Source: Nodosilinea nodulosa PCC 7104
Lineage (GTDB): Bacteria; Cyanobacteriota; Cyanobacteriia; Phormidesmidales; Phormidesmidaceae
Direction of reading: 5' to 3'
Length of the DNA: 64,000 nt
NCBI RefSeq assembly: GCF_000309385.1
Contig: NZ_JH976537.1
Location: 585,426 to 649,425 of the forward strand
Below are positions 38,679 to 47,519 of the stretch, one piece after another. The notes below the pieces were generated by a model, which had not been told where the DNA came from, did no database searches, and worked only from the letters and a program-made list of their open reading frames with translations. A program made the translations under genes and the position numbers. Position 1 is the first letter of the stretch; every line of letters starts with the position of its first letter.

Positions 38679-40280
38679 ATGCGCATTTTATTAGTAGACG
38701 ATGACGAGCTTTTAGCCCAGCGATTGGCAGAGTTTCTGGCCTCTCAGCACTATGTCGTAGACGTCGTTTTCGACGGCGAAGCCGGCTGGAGCTACGCCCA
38801 GGCCACCACCTACGATCTGATCGTTTTAGACATCAACCTGCCCAAGCTCAACGGTGTACAGCTTTGCCAAAAGCTGCGGCAGGCTCGCTACAGCAGTCCT
38901 ATTCTCCTGCTGACGGCCCAGGGCGACAGTTCGGACAAAGTGGTTGGCCTAGATGCCGGAGCCGACGACTATTTGGTCAAACCCTGCACGCTCACCGAGC
39001 TGTCGGCCCGCATTCGAGCGTTGCTGCGCCGCCCCAGCACGTTGGTCAGCCCCCTGCTCCAGGCGGGCGACCTGTCCATCAATCCCAATACCTGTGAGGT
39101 CACCTACCAGGACCAACTGCTGGTTTTATCGCCCAAAGAATACAGTCTGCTGGAGCTATTTTTGCGGCACCCCCAGCGCATCTTCAGCAGCACCGTAATT
39201 CTCGAGCACCTGTGGAATTTTGACGATACCCCAGGCGAAGAGACCGTTCGCACCCACATTAAGCGCCTGCGGCGTAAACTCAAGGCGGCCGGGGCCAATA
39301 CGATTATCGACACGGTATACGGCATGGGGTATCGACTCCAGGCACCGCCCCCGCCTGCTGCCCCGTCCCCGCCCGCCAGGGAAACAGCGGCCACGGGGCT
39401 GCCCCCTACGGCAGCAAACCCCAGGGAAACGACTATCCCAGAATTAGATCTCCCAGGGCCAGACCCAAAAGATGAGGCCCGTCAAGCCGCGATCGCCCTG
39501 TGGGAAAAATTTAAGCCCCCCATTCTGAACCGCCTGATCAGCCTGGATCAGGCCGTGGCGGCACTGCGATCGGGCGAGCTATCCGAGGCTCTGCGGCAGA
39601 CGGCCGCAGGCGATGCCCACAAGCTATCTGGGTCCCTGGGCATGTTTGGCTTTCCGGAGGGCTCGCGCCTGAGTCAGGCGATCGGGCGTTGGCTTCGCCC
39701 CCCAACGGTCTCCTCTGAAAATGCTGGCCAGCTAGAAGCTCTCGTTGCCGCCCTCCGCCAAGAACTTCAGAAATTACCCCAGTCCCCAGCCGAAACGCCG
39801 CCGCTGCCTGCGGCCGCACCAACCGACCCTGACCAGCCTCCAGAGCCAGATCCGCCGCCCCGGCGTCCCCCAGATCTATCGATCAAAGTGCTCGCGGTAG
39901 ATGACGATGTCACCATCCTGGAAACCCTGCAAATGCTGCTGCCCCGCTGGGGTATTGAGCCTATTACCCTCAGCAACCCCTTGCAGCTATGGGAGGTGCT
40001 AGCCAGTGAAGTACCGGATTTGCTGATTTTAGATGTGGATATGCCCGATATCAACGGCATCGACCTCTGCCACCTGATCCGCAACGATGACCTGTGGAAC
40101 GGCTTACCCATTCTGTTTCTGACCGCCCACCGCGAGCCTCAGATTATTCTAAAGCTGTATAGCGCTGGGGCCGACGACTACGTAGCCAAACCCTTTGCCG
40201 AACCAGAGCTGATGACGCGTATTTTTAACCGCATTGAACGAAACCGACTGCTGCAGACCTGGCGCAAGCCGTCCCCCTAA
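38679..40280 (+). CDS. RcaC-like response regulator (REC-wHTH-HPt-REC)
   Basis: A 533-residue regulator. REC1 has Asp51 in LIVLDINLP. An OmpR/PhoB winged helix follows (about 125-225; SPKEYSLLELF and VRTHIKRLRRKL). A Pro-rich linker leads to an HPt domain with His314 in DAHKLSGSLGMFGF. REC2 has Asp452 in LLILDVDMPD. This order matches RcaC, the chromatic-acclimation regulator of Fremyella (Tolypothrix), which binds L-box DNA near phycobiliprotein genes. The ATG at 38679 opens directly with MRILLVDDD. It follows the giant kinase by 91 bases and precedes a single-domain REC gene, so a multi-step phosphorelay is likely. Confidence 0.9.
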   Translation: MRILLVDDDELLAQRLAEFLASQHYVVDVVFDGEAGWSYAQATTYDLIVLDINLPKLNGVQLCQKLRQARYSSPILLLTAQGDSSDKVVGLDAGADDYLVKPCTLTELSARIRALLRRPSTLVSPLLQAGDLSINPNTCEVTYQDQLLVLSPKEYSLLELFLRHPQRIFSSTVILEHLWNFDDTPGEETVRTHIKRLRRKLKAAGANTIIDTVYGMGYRLQAPPPPAAPSPPARETAATGLPPTAANPRETTIPELDLPGPDPKDEARQAAIALWEKFKPPILNRLISLDQAVAALRSGELSEALRQTAAGDAHKLSGSLGMFGFPEGSRLSQAIGRWLRPPTVSSENAGQLEALVAALRQELQKLPQSPAETPPLPAAAPTDPDQPPEPDPPPRRPPDLSIKVLAVDDDVTILETLQMLLPRWGIEPITLSNPLQLWEVLASEVPDLLILDVDMPDINGIDLCHLIRNDDLWNGLPILFLTAHREPQIILKLYSAGADDYVAKPFAEPELMTRIFNRIERNRLLQTWRKPSP

Positions 40281-40651
40281 AACGCCAATTTAGTATTCGC
40301 TGCCCCATTTGCTGCCCCTTGTTCCCATGCTCTGCCTTGCAACGCTCGCCTGCGGCTCTGCCGTCATTTAGATACTGTACCGGCGCTCTAGCAGCTCTAT
40401 AATGCTCCTCAAAAGCTTAAGGTGACTAGTTATAGCTGCGGCCAGTCTGGTTAAGACAGGTCTCCTATGAACGTTCAAACGCTTGAACGTTCATAGGGTT
40501 TCTGGATGACCTAACCAACGTGACTATGGCTATGTGGTCGGTTTAGGGCAGCAGACATCCCTGTCGGATTAATGGCCGGTCAGGGAATAATTTAAGCCGG
40601 CGGCCTGCGCTCGACATCGCCAGCGGCAGGTGCGGGAGTTCCTATGGTGTA
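40281..40651. other. Intergenic region between two regulator genes
   Basis: About 370 bases without a gene; its main content is the palindromic repeat described separately at 40423-40533. It separates the RcaC-like gene from the single REC gene, so the two may not share a transcript. Confidence 0.45.
40423..40533. repeat. Palindromic repeat family, copy 1
   Basis: The core 40464-40497 is a perfect hairpin: CCTATGAACGTTCAA, loop ACGC, and the complement. It is flanked by GTCTGGTTAAGACAGG on one side and TTTCTGGATGACCTAACC on the other, which pair imperfectly and extend the palindrome. Copy 2 at 52008-52112 keeps the same flanks but has paired changes in the stem. Confidence 0.8.
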
Positions 40652-41032
40652 ATGATGAAACAGGTTCTGGTAATTGACGACGAAGAGGATATCCGCGAAA
40701 TCGCTAAGGTCAGCCTGCAAATTTCTAAGCAGTGGCAGGTGTTGACCGCCAGTTCTGGAGAGGAGGGGTTGGCGATCGCAGCCAAAGCTCAGCCCGATGT
40801 CATTCTCTTGGATGTGGTCATGCCCGACATGGATGGCCTGACGACCCTCCAGACCCTGAAACAAACCCCCGCCACCCAGTTCATTCCGGTCATCATGCTC
40901 ACGGCCGCCGGGAGCATGATTTCGGACCAAAAGTACGCCGAGCTTGGGGCTGAGGCGATTGTATCCAAGCCCTTTGACCCTGGTCTGCTAGGGGATCAAA
41001 TTGCCACTGCCCTAGACTGGCCTGTTGAGTAG
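40652..41032 (+). CDS. Single-domain response regulator (RcaF-like)
   Basis: A 126-residue protein that is only a receiver domain: acidic DDEED, phospho-acceptor Asp54 in VILLDVVMPD, Thr in MLTAAGS and Lys in VSKPFDPG. No output domain. After an RcaC-like gene and a multi-GAF kinase it fits the place of RcaF, the phosphate shuttle of the chromatic acclimation relay; this is inference from architecture and order. Similar lone receivers also act in phototaxis. Confidence 0.88.
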   Translation: MMKQVLVIDDEEDIREIAKVSLQISKQWQVLTASSGEEGLAIAAKAQPDVILLDVVMPDMDGLTTLQTLKQTPATQFIPVIMLTAAGSMISDQKYAELGAEAIVSKPFDPGLLGDQIATALDWPVE

Positions 41033-41568
41033 GCCTCAAAGCGGCCAGGTCCCACGGCGTCCGGCTGCTCCAAACGGGCCTCACCCCAGCGGCCTCGATC
41101 GACTGCGGCGCTGAAGAACTGAAGCCGCAGTTTTAGGCGGACATTTGCGGATAATCCTTTGTCAAACTAAAGAGCCAGGGATCTTGCGGATTGGGTGTCA
41201 CTTCGCTTCATCCAGCCGCCGTAAGCTGTGTTGGGTTTCGCTAGCGCTCCTCCCAGCCCACAGACTGACTGCCCGCCCATTTCCAATATAGGTTGGGTAG
41301 AAACGCAGGGTCACCCGACACTAGTCGCTCATCTGGGGCCTGTTGGGTTCTGCTGCCGCGCCACCCAACCTACGGGGTATCAATGCTTTCCAAGGCTGTG
41401 TCGGTCAACCAGGCCTACAGATTTAAGCTTGACAGAGCGCTAGGAACAAATCTTTAGCACAGTCGAACCACAGTTGTCCACGGGGATGTCACATTTAATC
41501 TTTACACTTTGATTCAGTCAAGGTGTAAAAACAGTTGCCAAACGCTCTCCCATTTAGTCTCGGTAGCT
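41033..41568. repeat. Intergenic region with GTTGGGTT-type palindromes
   Basis: No gene. Two repeat pieces: about 41226-41265 (GTTGGGTTTCGCTAGCGC), and 41290-41371, bounded by AGGTTGGGT and its complement ACCCAACCT. The inner ACGCAGGGTCACCCGACAC matches the copy at 53225-53265 almost base for base. Confidence 0.6.
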
Positions 41569-41844
41569 ATGCGGACTCCCTCAGTCATCGACGAAAGCTT
41601 AATCCGCCCGTTTAAATACTGGCGCGAGGGTATTCACCAGGGCGGAATTTATAATAACGAAATTTATATTTGTCTTCGATCTTTCTCGACGGAAGAACGA
41701 TTAAAAGCCTACGAAACTGCCTTTGAGCATACCGATAAAAATGCTACTGTGTGTATCTCGGTTTCCCCCCAAGGCTACACGGTCTGGCTAGGCTTGCGAT
41801 CGCTTAACAGCGTTGTCAATCAAAGTTTGGCTGTTTGTCAATAG
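41569..41844 (+). CDS. Unknown 91-residue protein
   Basis: The protein starts MRTPSVIDESLIRPFKYWRE. It contains a Trp/Tyr-rich segment (IYNNEIYICLRSFSTEERLK) and ends with a beta-like VCISVSPQGYTVWLGLRSL. I do not recognise the family, but length, codon use and an AT-richer composition like the kinases downstream support a real gene. The upstream frame to 41509 lacks a ribosome-binding site. It stands alone between repeat-rich spacers. Confidence 0.6.
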   Translation: MRTPSVIDESLIRPFKYWREGIHQGGIYNNEIYICLRSFSTEERLKAYETAFEHTDKNATVCISVSPQGYTVWLGLRSLNSVVNQSLAVCQ

Positions 41845-42605
41845 AGCTCAATAGCTAAACTCCTGCGAAAAAAACATTAGCTCAACCAGGCTCAGTCGGC
41901 ACTCCCCCTGGGGCTAAAGGCTAGAAAACTCCCTGACTTCCTAAGGTGCGGCAACTTGAATAGACTGCATGGGGAGTTTGGGGAACCGTAGGCAGATTTT
42001 GCAAAGCATAAAGCAGACCAATTACCCAAAATGCTGCCCCAATAAACTGCTTGGTCAGCCACTAACTACAGAGGTAAAGATTGATATTGACTATTTAAGC
42101 TTACCTACTGCTGCCCTCCGCCATGGGGTCTCTGGCCTGCGGAGGCAAAATGAATCTGAGACACATACTGCTCAGCCTAACCAATATTTTGAAGCTGACT
42201 ATCTGACCTTTTTGGCCAGGTAGTCAGTTAAAGTGTATTTAGGCCAGCGTCCAGATCGACTGTGGCTCTATCTAGGTGAACTGTATGGGCTAAAGTCATC
42301 TCCTCTAGGCGTCGTGCCAATGGGTGTCTTTAGCAGCTCCCCAAGGACGTGTTTGAGGCTCAGAATGGCAGCCAATTTCGTCATTAGCTGTGTTACTAGC
42401 AAATACCCCTAAACCCAATCAGCCCTTGCCCACATCCTAGGACTCAAAGACTAAAGTACGCCCACCATCCCAGATTGCTTGGCTCCCTAGCTCCCCTGCT
42501 CGCTCACAATTGGCACTGGTTATCGCAGTTATGCCGCAGTCTACTAGCTCACCGCATCTGCAACTTTAGTTCGATAGGCTGCTGGAGTTACTCACCCTAC
42601 CTCAG
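41845..42605. other. Intergenic region, nothing recognised
   Basis: About 760 bases. An 84-codon plus-strand frame at 41969-42223 is present, but it has no ribosome-binding site, no recognisable motif and uneven composition, so I do not call it. No repeats or RNA genes were seen. Confidence 0.4.
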
Positions 42606-44195
42606 ATGGACTCATACTTAGAGAATACCTATAAAGGCACTATTCTTGTTGTCGATGATTCACCCGACAATCTACGGATTTTGTCAACTAGCCTAACCGC
42701 GAGCGGCTACAGGGTTCGCTGCGTCACCAATGGTCAAATGGCTTTGTTGAGCATTAAGTCTAGCCAGCCCGATCTAATTTTGCTTGATGTTCGCATGCCC
42801 ATTCTAGATGGCTATGAAGTGTGCAGAAGGATAAAATCTGATCCAAGAACAAAACATATTCCCATCATTTTTTTAAGCGCTATAGACGACGTAGTAGATA
42901 AAGTCAAAGCATTTGACTTGGGCGGTGCCGACTATATCACCAAGCCATTTCAGTCTGATGAAATCTTGGCACGCATTGCCAACCAGCTGACTATTCAACG
43001 ATTGCAAAACCAGCTGGCTGCCCAAAATAAACAGCTTCAGCAGGAAATCGAAGCCCACAAACAAACTGAAGCTGCCCTCCAAGATGCTAAGGAGGCAGCA
43101 GAAATAGCCAACTACGCAAAAAGCAACTTCATAGCTAAAATGAGCCATGAACTTCGAACGCCTTTGAATACTATTTTAGGTTTCTCAGGCCTGATGGAAA
43201 ATGATTCATCCCTATCTGAGGAATGCCAGGACTATGCTTTGAGAATTTTTCAAAGCGCCAGGAGTCTACTTCAGATTATTAATCAAATTCTCTCTATAAC
43301 CCGCAAAGAGTCGAATCAGATTTCGCTTAACCTGCAAGTCTATAACTTTCGCACATTTCTTGGCGATGTGGTTTTGGACTGGCAAAAACAGGCCCATGAA
43401 AAAGGTCTTATATTTAATCTTTATTGTGCCTCAAAGGTTCCCGACTACATTCGATCGGACGACCTCAAGCTGCGACAGGTTTTGGTTCATCTGCTGAAAA
43501 ACGCCGTTCAATTTACGGCTTCAGGGCAGGTGAGCCTGCGGATCAATGTGGAGGATAGCCACTGGGAGGAGAAGTCACCTGTGGAGGGCGGCGATCGCGC
43601 CTCGGCCCAAGAAATAATGCCGCTATTTTTTGAGATTGAAGACACTGGCCCTGGCATCGCTGCCCATGAAATGAAGCAACTCTTTCAGGCTTTTTCTCAA
43701 ACTGAAACAGGTCAAAAAGCGGAGCAGGGATTGGGGCTAGGCTTATATATTAGCCACCAGTACATACAAGCCATGGGTGGGGATATCAATATTTCTAGTA
43801 CCCCTGGGGTGGGCACGAAGGCGAGGTTTTACATTCTTGCCAATCTGCTTTCACCGGAGCTAGAATCAGCAGCATGGATGCAGTATAAAAATGTTGGTTC
43901 GATCGAACAGGCTGAAAAGCAGGTTGAAAAAACATCTGCGATGACTTCATCAATCTCACTCAGTGCTGCTGAGGCATTGATGGCAGAGGCCCTAGACAAA
44001 GATCTATCGGCAGACTGGGTTGCCAAACTAAATAAAGCCGCTATCCAGGGCTTTGACCGCCAAATTGCCAAACTTATTCGAGATATTCCTGCCGTTTATC
44101 CATCTTTGTCCAGGGTGCTTGAAGAGTGGAATAAAAATTTTCAGTTTGACCAGATTATAGCCGTCACCCAACGCATTTTAGAAGAGAAGTTGTGA
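42606..44195 (+). CDS. REC-histidine kinase with shared C-terminal tail
   Basis: A 529-residue cytoplasmic protein: REC (about 12-130, Asp61 in LILLDVRMP), a coiled coil (about 135-170), HisKA with His181 in KMSHELRTPL, HATPase (about 285-415; KNAVQF, IEDTGPGI, GLGLGLYIS) and, from about residue 465, the tail LSADWVAKLNKAAIQGFDRQ to FQFDQIIAVTQ. The same tail ends the giant kinase and two further kinases here. N-terminal REC kinases of this kind usually take phosphate from another kinase that then controls their own activity. Confidence 0.88.
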   Translation: MDSYLENTYKGTILVVDDSPDNLRILSTSLTASGYRVRCVTNGQMALLSIKSSQPDLILLDVRMPILDGYEVCRRIKSDPRTKHIPIIFLSAIDDVVDKVKAFDLGGADYITKPFQSDEILARIANQLTIQRLQNQLAAQNKQLQQEIEAHKQTEAALQDAKEAAEIANYAKSNFIAKMSHELRTPLNTILGFSGLMENDSSLSEECQDYALRIFQSARSLLQIINQILSITRKESNQISLNLQVYNFRTFLGDVVLDWQKQAHEKGLIFNLYCASKVPDYIRSDDLKLRQVLVHLLKNAVQFTASGQVSLRINVEDSHWEEKSPVEGGDRASAQEIMPLFFEIEDTGPGIAAHEMKQLFQAFSQTETGQKAEQGLGLGLYISHQYIQAMGGDINISSTPGVGTKARFYILANLLSPELESAAWMQYKNVGSIEQAEKQVEKTSAMTSSISLSAAEALMAEALDKDLSADWVAKLNKAAIQGFDRQIAKLIRDIPAVYPSLSRVLEEWNKNFQFDQIIAVTQRILEEKL

Positions 44196-44328
44196 TATTA
44201 ACCTATGGATAGTTTGCTTAACGAAGTGACTGATCGCCAAGTTTTCGCGGGTGGAACTAACCCCTCTCGGAAAGCTGCGATCGCACCGTTAGGCCAAGCC
44301 AAGCAGCCCCGTCCCGGGGCCACAGGTC

Positions 44329-47300
44329 ATGAATAAGCGCCTAGGGCATCATCTCTGGCGATTGTTACCCGGTGTAATCACGGCGGTGGCGATCGCGCTG
44401 CTGCTACAGGGGCAAGCATTTCAGCCTTTGGAGCAGATGGCCTACCGCACCCTTTTTGAGCTACGAGGCCCTCTGCCCGCCGACCAGCGGCTGGTGGTCA
44501 TCGCCATCGACGATGCCAGCCTCAAACAGCTGGGGCGGTTCCCCTGGCCGCGCCACTACTACACGCAGCTGCTCGCGCACCTCCCCCGCGACCAGGCCAG
44601 CGTTGTGGTCATGAACGTGATCTGGTCAGAGCCCAGCCCCGACGACGCTCAGCTGGCCGAGGCCATTCAGCAGCAGGGGGTGACGGTGCTCGCCCAGGCC
44701 TGGGACGGTGGCGGGGCACCCCTGCGACCCGTGCCAACTTTAGAGCAGGCGGCGATCGCGACCGGCCACATTATGCGCCAGGAAGACACCGACGGCCTGG
44801 TGCGCCAGCTTGAACCCCTACGGCAGGGCCAGCCGGCGCTGGCGGTGGCCGCGCTCCAGGCCTACAATCTGGTGGCCGCCTCAATTGCCCTCCCCGATCT
44901 TAGCCAGCCTCTGTGGCTCAACTGGCCTGGCCCAGCGGATCAAGTCAGCACCTATTCCTTTGTCGATGTGCTGCAAGGGCGAATTCCGACCCAAACCTTT
45001 CGCAACAAAATTGTGCTGGTGGGGGTCACGGCGGCTGGGCTTGACCCGTTAGTCACTCCCTTTGACCGGAATCCGCCCACCAGCGGGCTGTACCTCCACG
45101 CCACCGCCCTTGACAACCTGCTGCAGGGCAACTTTCTGCAACCCCTGAGCAGCCGTCGCCTGTGGTGGCTGCTGCTGGTCAGCAGCCCCGGCTTTAGCTG
45201 GCTGATGTCAGGCTGGAACACCCGCCAGCAGCTGATGGCCATGGCGGGCCTCTGCGGTGGGTGGGCCGTGCTGAGCCTGCTGCTGTTTCAAATGCACCTC
45301 TGGCTGCCCACCGCCGCCCCGGTCACGCTGTTCGTTACCACCGCCATTGCGGTCGCCCTCAGCGATCGCCTCCGAGAAGACTATCTGCTGCGCCGTCAGG
45401 TGGCCTACCTGTGGCACCACTACCACCAGGATCTGGTGACCGCTGCCCTATCCCCCGACCGTGCCCCAGATTCGCCCCCAAAGCCGCCGCTGCCTCGCAC
45501 CCGGGGGGCGGTGTCCCAGGTGGTACAGCTGGCCGACTTGGCCCGGCAGCTGGGGCGATCGCAATCGATGCAAATTGCGATCGCCCGCACCCTACCCACG
45601 GGGCTGATCGCCTTTGACGGAGATGGCACCATCTGGTTTTGCAACCCTGTAGCCATCCAGCTGTTTCAGATTCAAGTGGGCAGCTCAGCCGATTCGGCCG
45701 TGGTTCCCCACTGGCTCAACTTGGCCCAGTGGCAGGTCAGTCTAGAAAACCTCAAGCTCGGGAATACTACCAAGTACAGCAACCTGTATCGGGGTAATCG
45801 CTGGTTTGACCTGAGCCTACAGCCGTTGCCAAATAACGCAATCCCCCCCCAATTTCCCCAGTCGTCCCCGGGTTTTCTGCTGCTGTTAGAGGAGATTACC
45901 GAGCACAAACAGGCCGAAGCTGCGCTGCAGCGCGCCAAGGAAGCCGCCCTTCGCGAGGCCGAGCGCAGTGCCGCCGCCAGCCGTGCCAAAGGCGATTTCT
46001 TGGCCCATATGAGCCATGAGTTGAGAACGCCATTAAACGTCATTCTTGGCTTTACCCAAGTGATTAGCCACGATCAGTCCCTTCATATTGACCACCGCAC
46101 CCACCTCAAGATCATTAATCGCAGCGGTCAGCACCTCTTGGGCCTAATCAACGATGTCTTAGAGATGTCTAAAATTGAGGCCGGCAGAGTTCAGCTCAAT
46201 AAAACCAGGTTCGACCTATATCACCTGCTAAATGATCTAGAAGCTATGGTGCGCTCAAAGGCCCAGGCCAAGCACCTGCGCCTGACCTTTGCACCTGCTG
46301 CCGATTTACCCCGCTACATTGCCACCGATGAAGGTAAATTACGTCAAATCCTGCTGAATCTGATCGGCAATGCCATCAAGTTTACAGAGGCCGGCAGCAT
46401 AACTCTGCGAGTAAACCATGCCGCCGCCCCCCAGCCCGCCTCTCCTATTACCCTGAGCTTTGAAGTCGAAGATACCGGCATTGGGATTGCAACAGACGCC
46501 CTGGGTCAACTGTTTCAGCCCTTTACCCAATCTAGTTCAGGGCAGCATGCCCACGAAGGAACCGGGTTGGGGTTGGCCATCAGCCACACCTTTGTGCGCC
46601 TGATGGGGGGAAATATTATGGTGTGTAGCACCGTCAACCAGGGCAGCACCTTCAAATTTCACATTCAGGCAGATCTGGCCGAAGCTCCATCGCCGATGCC
46701 TTCACTGCCCAAAGGTCGGGTCATATCCCTGGCCCCTGAACAGCCCGCCTACCGCATTTTAATTGTCGAAGATCAGTGGGAAAATAGCCAGCTCTTAGTC
46801 AAATTGCTGACTCCCCTGGGGTTTGAGCTGCGCCATGCCAACCACGGTCAAGATGGCGTTACCCTCTGGAAACAATGGTGTCCGCACCTGATTCTAATGG
46901 ACTTGCGCATGCCCATAATGGGTGGAATTAAAGCGACCCAAATCATTCGCGCCATTGAATACGACAGAGACATAAAAAGTAGTCCAGCCAGCCGAAGTAT
47001 GCCAGGTCTAAACGAACCCGATCAAACCTATATAGGGGCGCCGCCGCTGCCTGGCCATGGCTCTAGCCGCACCAAGATTATTGCGCTGACCGCCAGCACC
47101 TTTGAGGAAACTAAAGCCAATGCGATCGCCATTGGCTGCGACGATTTTCTGCGCAAACCAATACAGGAAGACCTGCTGCTTGACAAACTATCTGAACATT
47201 TAAACATACGCTACCTCTATCAATCAGAAGACTCTGCTGAGACACCGACTGCTTCGGTTTATCCAACTATCTTGTCGGCCAAAGATTCAGCCAGCCTCTT

Positions 47301-47487
47301 TTTGGCTATGTCCAAAGAATGGACTCAAGAGCTGCATGACTTAGCCGTTAAGGGAGCCGACAGTCCTATCCTCAAGCTGATTGCCGAAATCCCCGATGAA
47401 TATTCCTCCATTGCTCAGGTATTAACGTTCTGGGTAGAAAATTTCCAGTTTGAAAAAATTATTCAAATCACCCATACGAAGCCCTGA
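44329..47487 (+). CDS. CHASE2 hybrid histidine kinase
   Basis: A 1052-residue membrane kinase. A CHASE2 sensor lies outside the membrane (about 30-280; RLVVIAIDDASLKQLGRFPW), followed by three membrane segments (about 280-350). A PAS-like domain (about 420-530), HisKA with His563 in HMSHELRTPL, HATPase (about 670-785), REC with Asp858 in LILMDLRMP, and the shared tail from about 990 (MSKEWTQELHDLAVKGADSP) follow. The linker before REC (SLAPEQPAYRILIVED) matches those of the giant kinase and the protein at 50561, so these genes are duplicates. The first half is GC-rich, the second AT-richer. Confidence 0.9.
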   Translation: MNKRLGHHLWRLLPGVITAVAIALLLQGQAFQPLEQMAYRTLFELRGPLPADQRLVVIAIDDASLKQLGRFPWPRHYYTQLLAHLPRDQASVVVMNVIWSEPSPDDAQLAEAIQQQGVTVLAQAWDGGGAPLRPVPTLEQAAIATGHIMRQEDTDGLVRQLEPLRQGQPALAVAALQAYNLVAASIALPDLSQPLWLNWPGPADQVSTYSFVDVLQGRIPTQTFRNKIVLVGVTAAGLDPLVTPFDRNPPTSGLYLHATALDNLLQGNFLQPLSSRRLWWLLLVSSPGFSWLMSGWNTRQQLMAMAGLCGGWAVLSLLLFQMHLWLPTAAPVTLFVTTAIAVALSDRLREDYLLRRQVAYLWHHYHQDLVTAALSPDRAPDSPPKPPLPRTRGAVSQVVQLADLARQLGRSQSMQIAIARTLPTGLIAFDGDGTIWFCNPVAIQLFQIQVGSSADSAVVPHWLNLAQWQVSLENLKLGNTTKYSNLYRGNRWFDLSLQPLPNNAIPPQFPQSSPGFLLLLEEITEHKQAEAALQRAKEAALREAERSAAASRAKGDFLAHMSHELRTPLNVILGFTQVISHDQSLHIDHRTHLKIINRSGQHLLGLINDVLEMSKIEAGRVQLNKTRFDLYHLLNDLEAMVRSKAQAKHLRLTFAPAADLPRYIATDEGKLRQILLNLIGNAIKFTEAGSITLRVNHAAAPQPASPITLSFEVEDTGIGIATDALGQLFQPFTQSSSGQHAHEGTGLGLAISHTFVRLMGGNIMVCSTVNQGSTFKFHIQADLAEAPSPMPSLPKGRVISLAPEQPAYRILIVEDQWENSQLLVKLLTPLGFELRHANHGQDGVTLWKQWCPHLILMDLRMPIMGGIKATQIIRAIEYDRDIKSSPASRSMPGLNEPDQTYIGAPPLPGHGSSRTKIIALTASTFEETKANAIAIGCDDFLRKPIQEDLLLDKLSEHLNIRYLYQSEDSAETPTASVYPTILSAKDSASLFLAMSKEWTQELHDLAVKGADSPILKLIAEIPDEYSSIAQVLTFWVENFQFEKIIQITHTKP

Positions 47488-47519
47488 TACACCACTCTCT
47501 ATGGCAAAACGAGTCTAGA

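Noticed and set aside
41969..42223. 84-codon plus-strand frame
   Set aside because: No start signal, no motif and composition like non-coding spacer.
44960..45460. Long shadow frames opposite the CHASE2 kinase and other GC-rich genes
   Set aside because: They follow the third-base GC bias of the real gene on the other strand and match no family.
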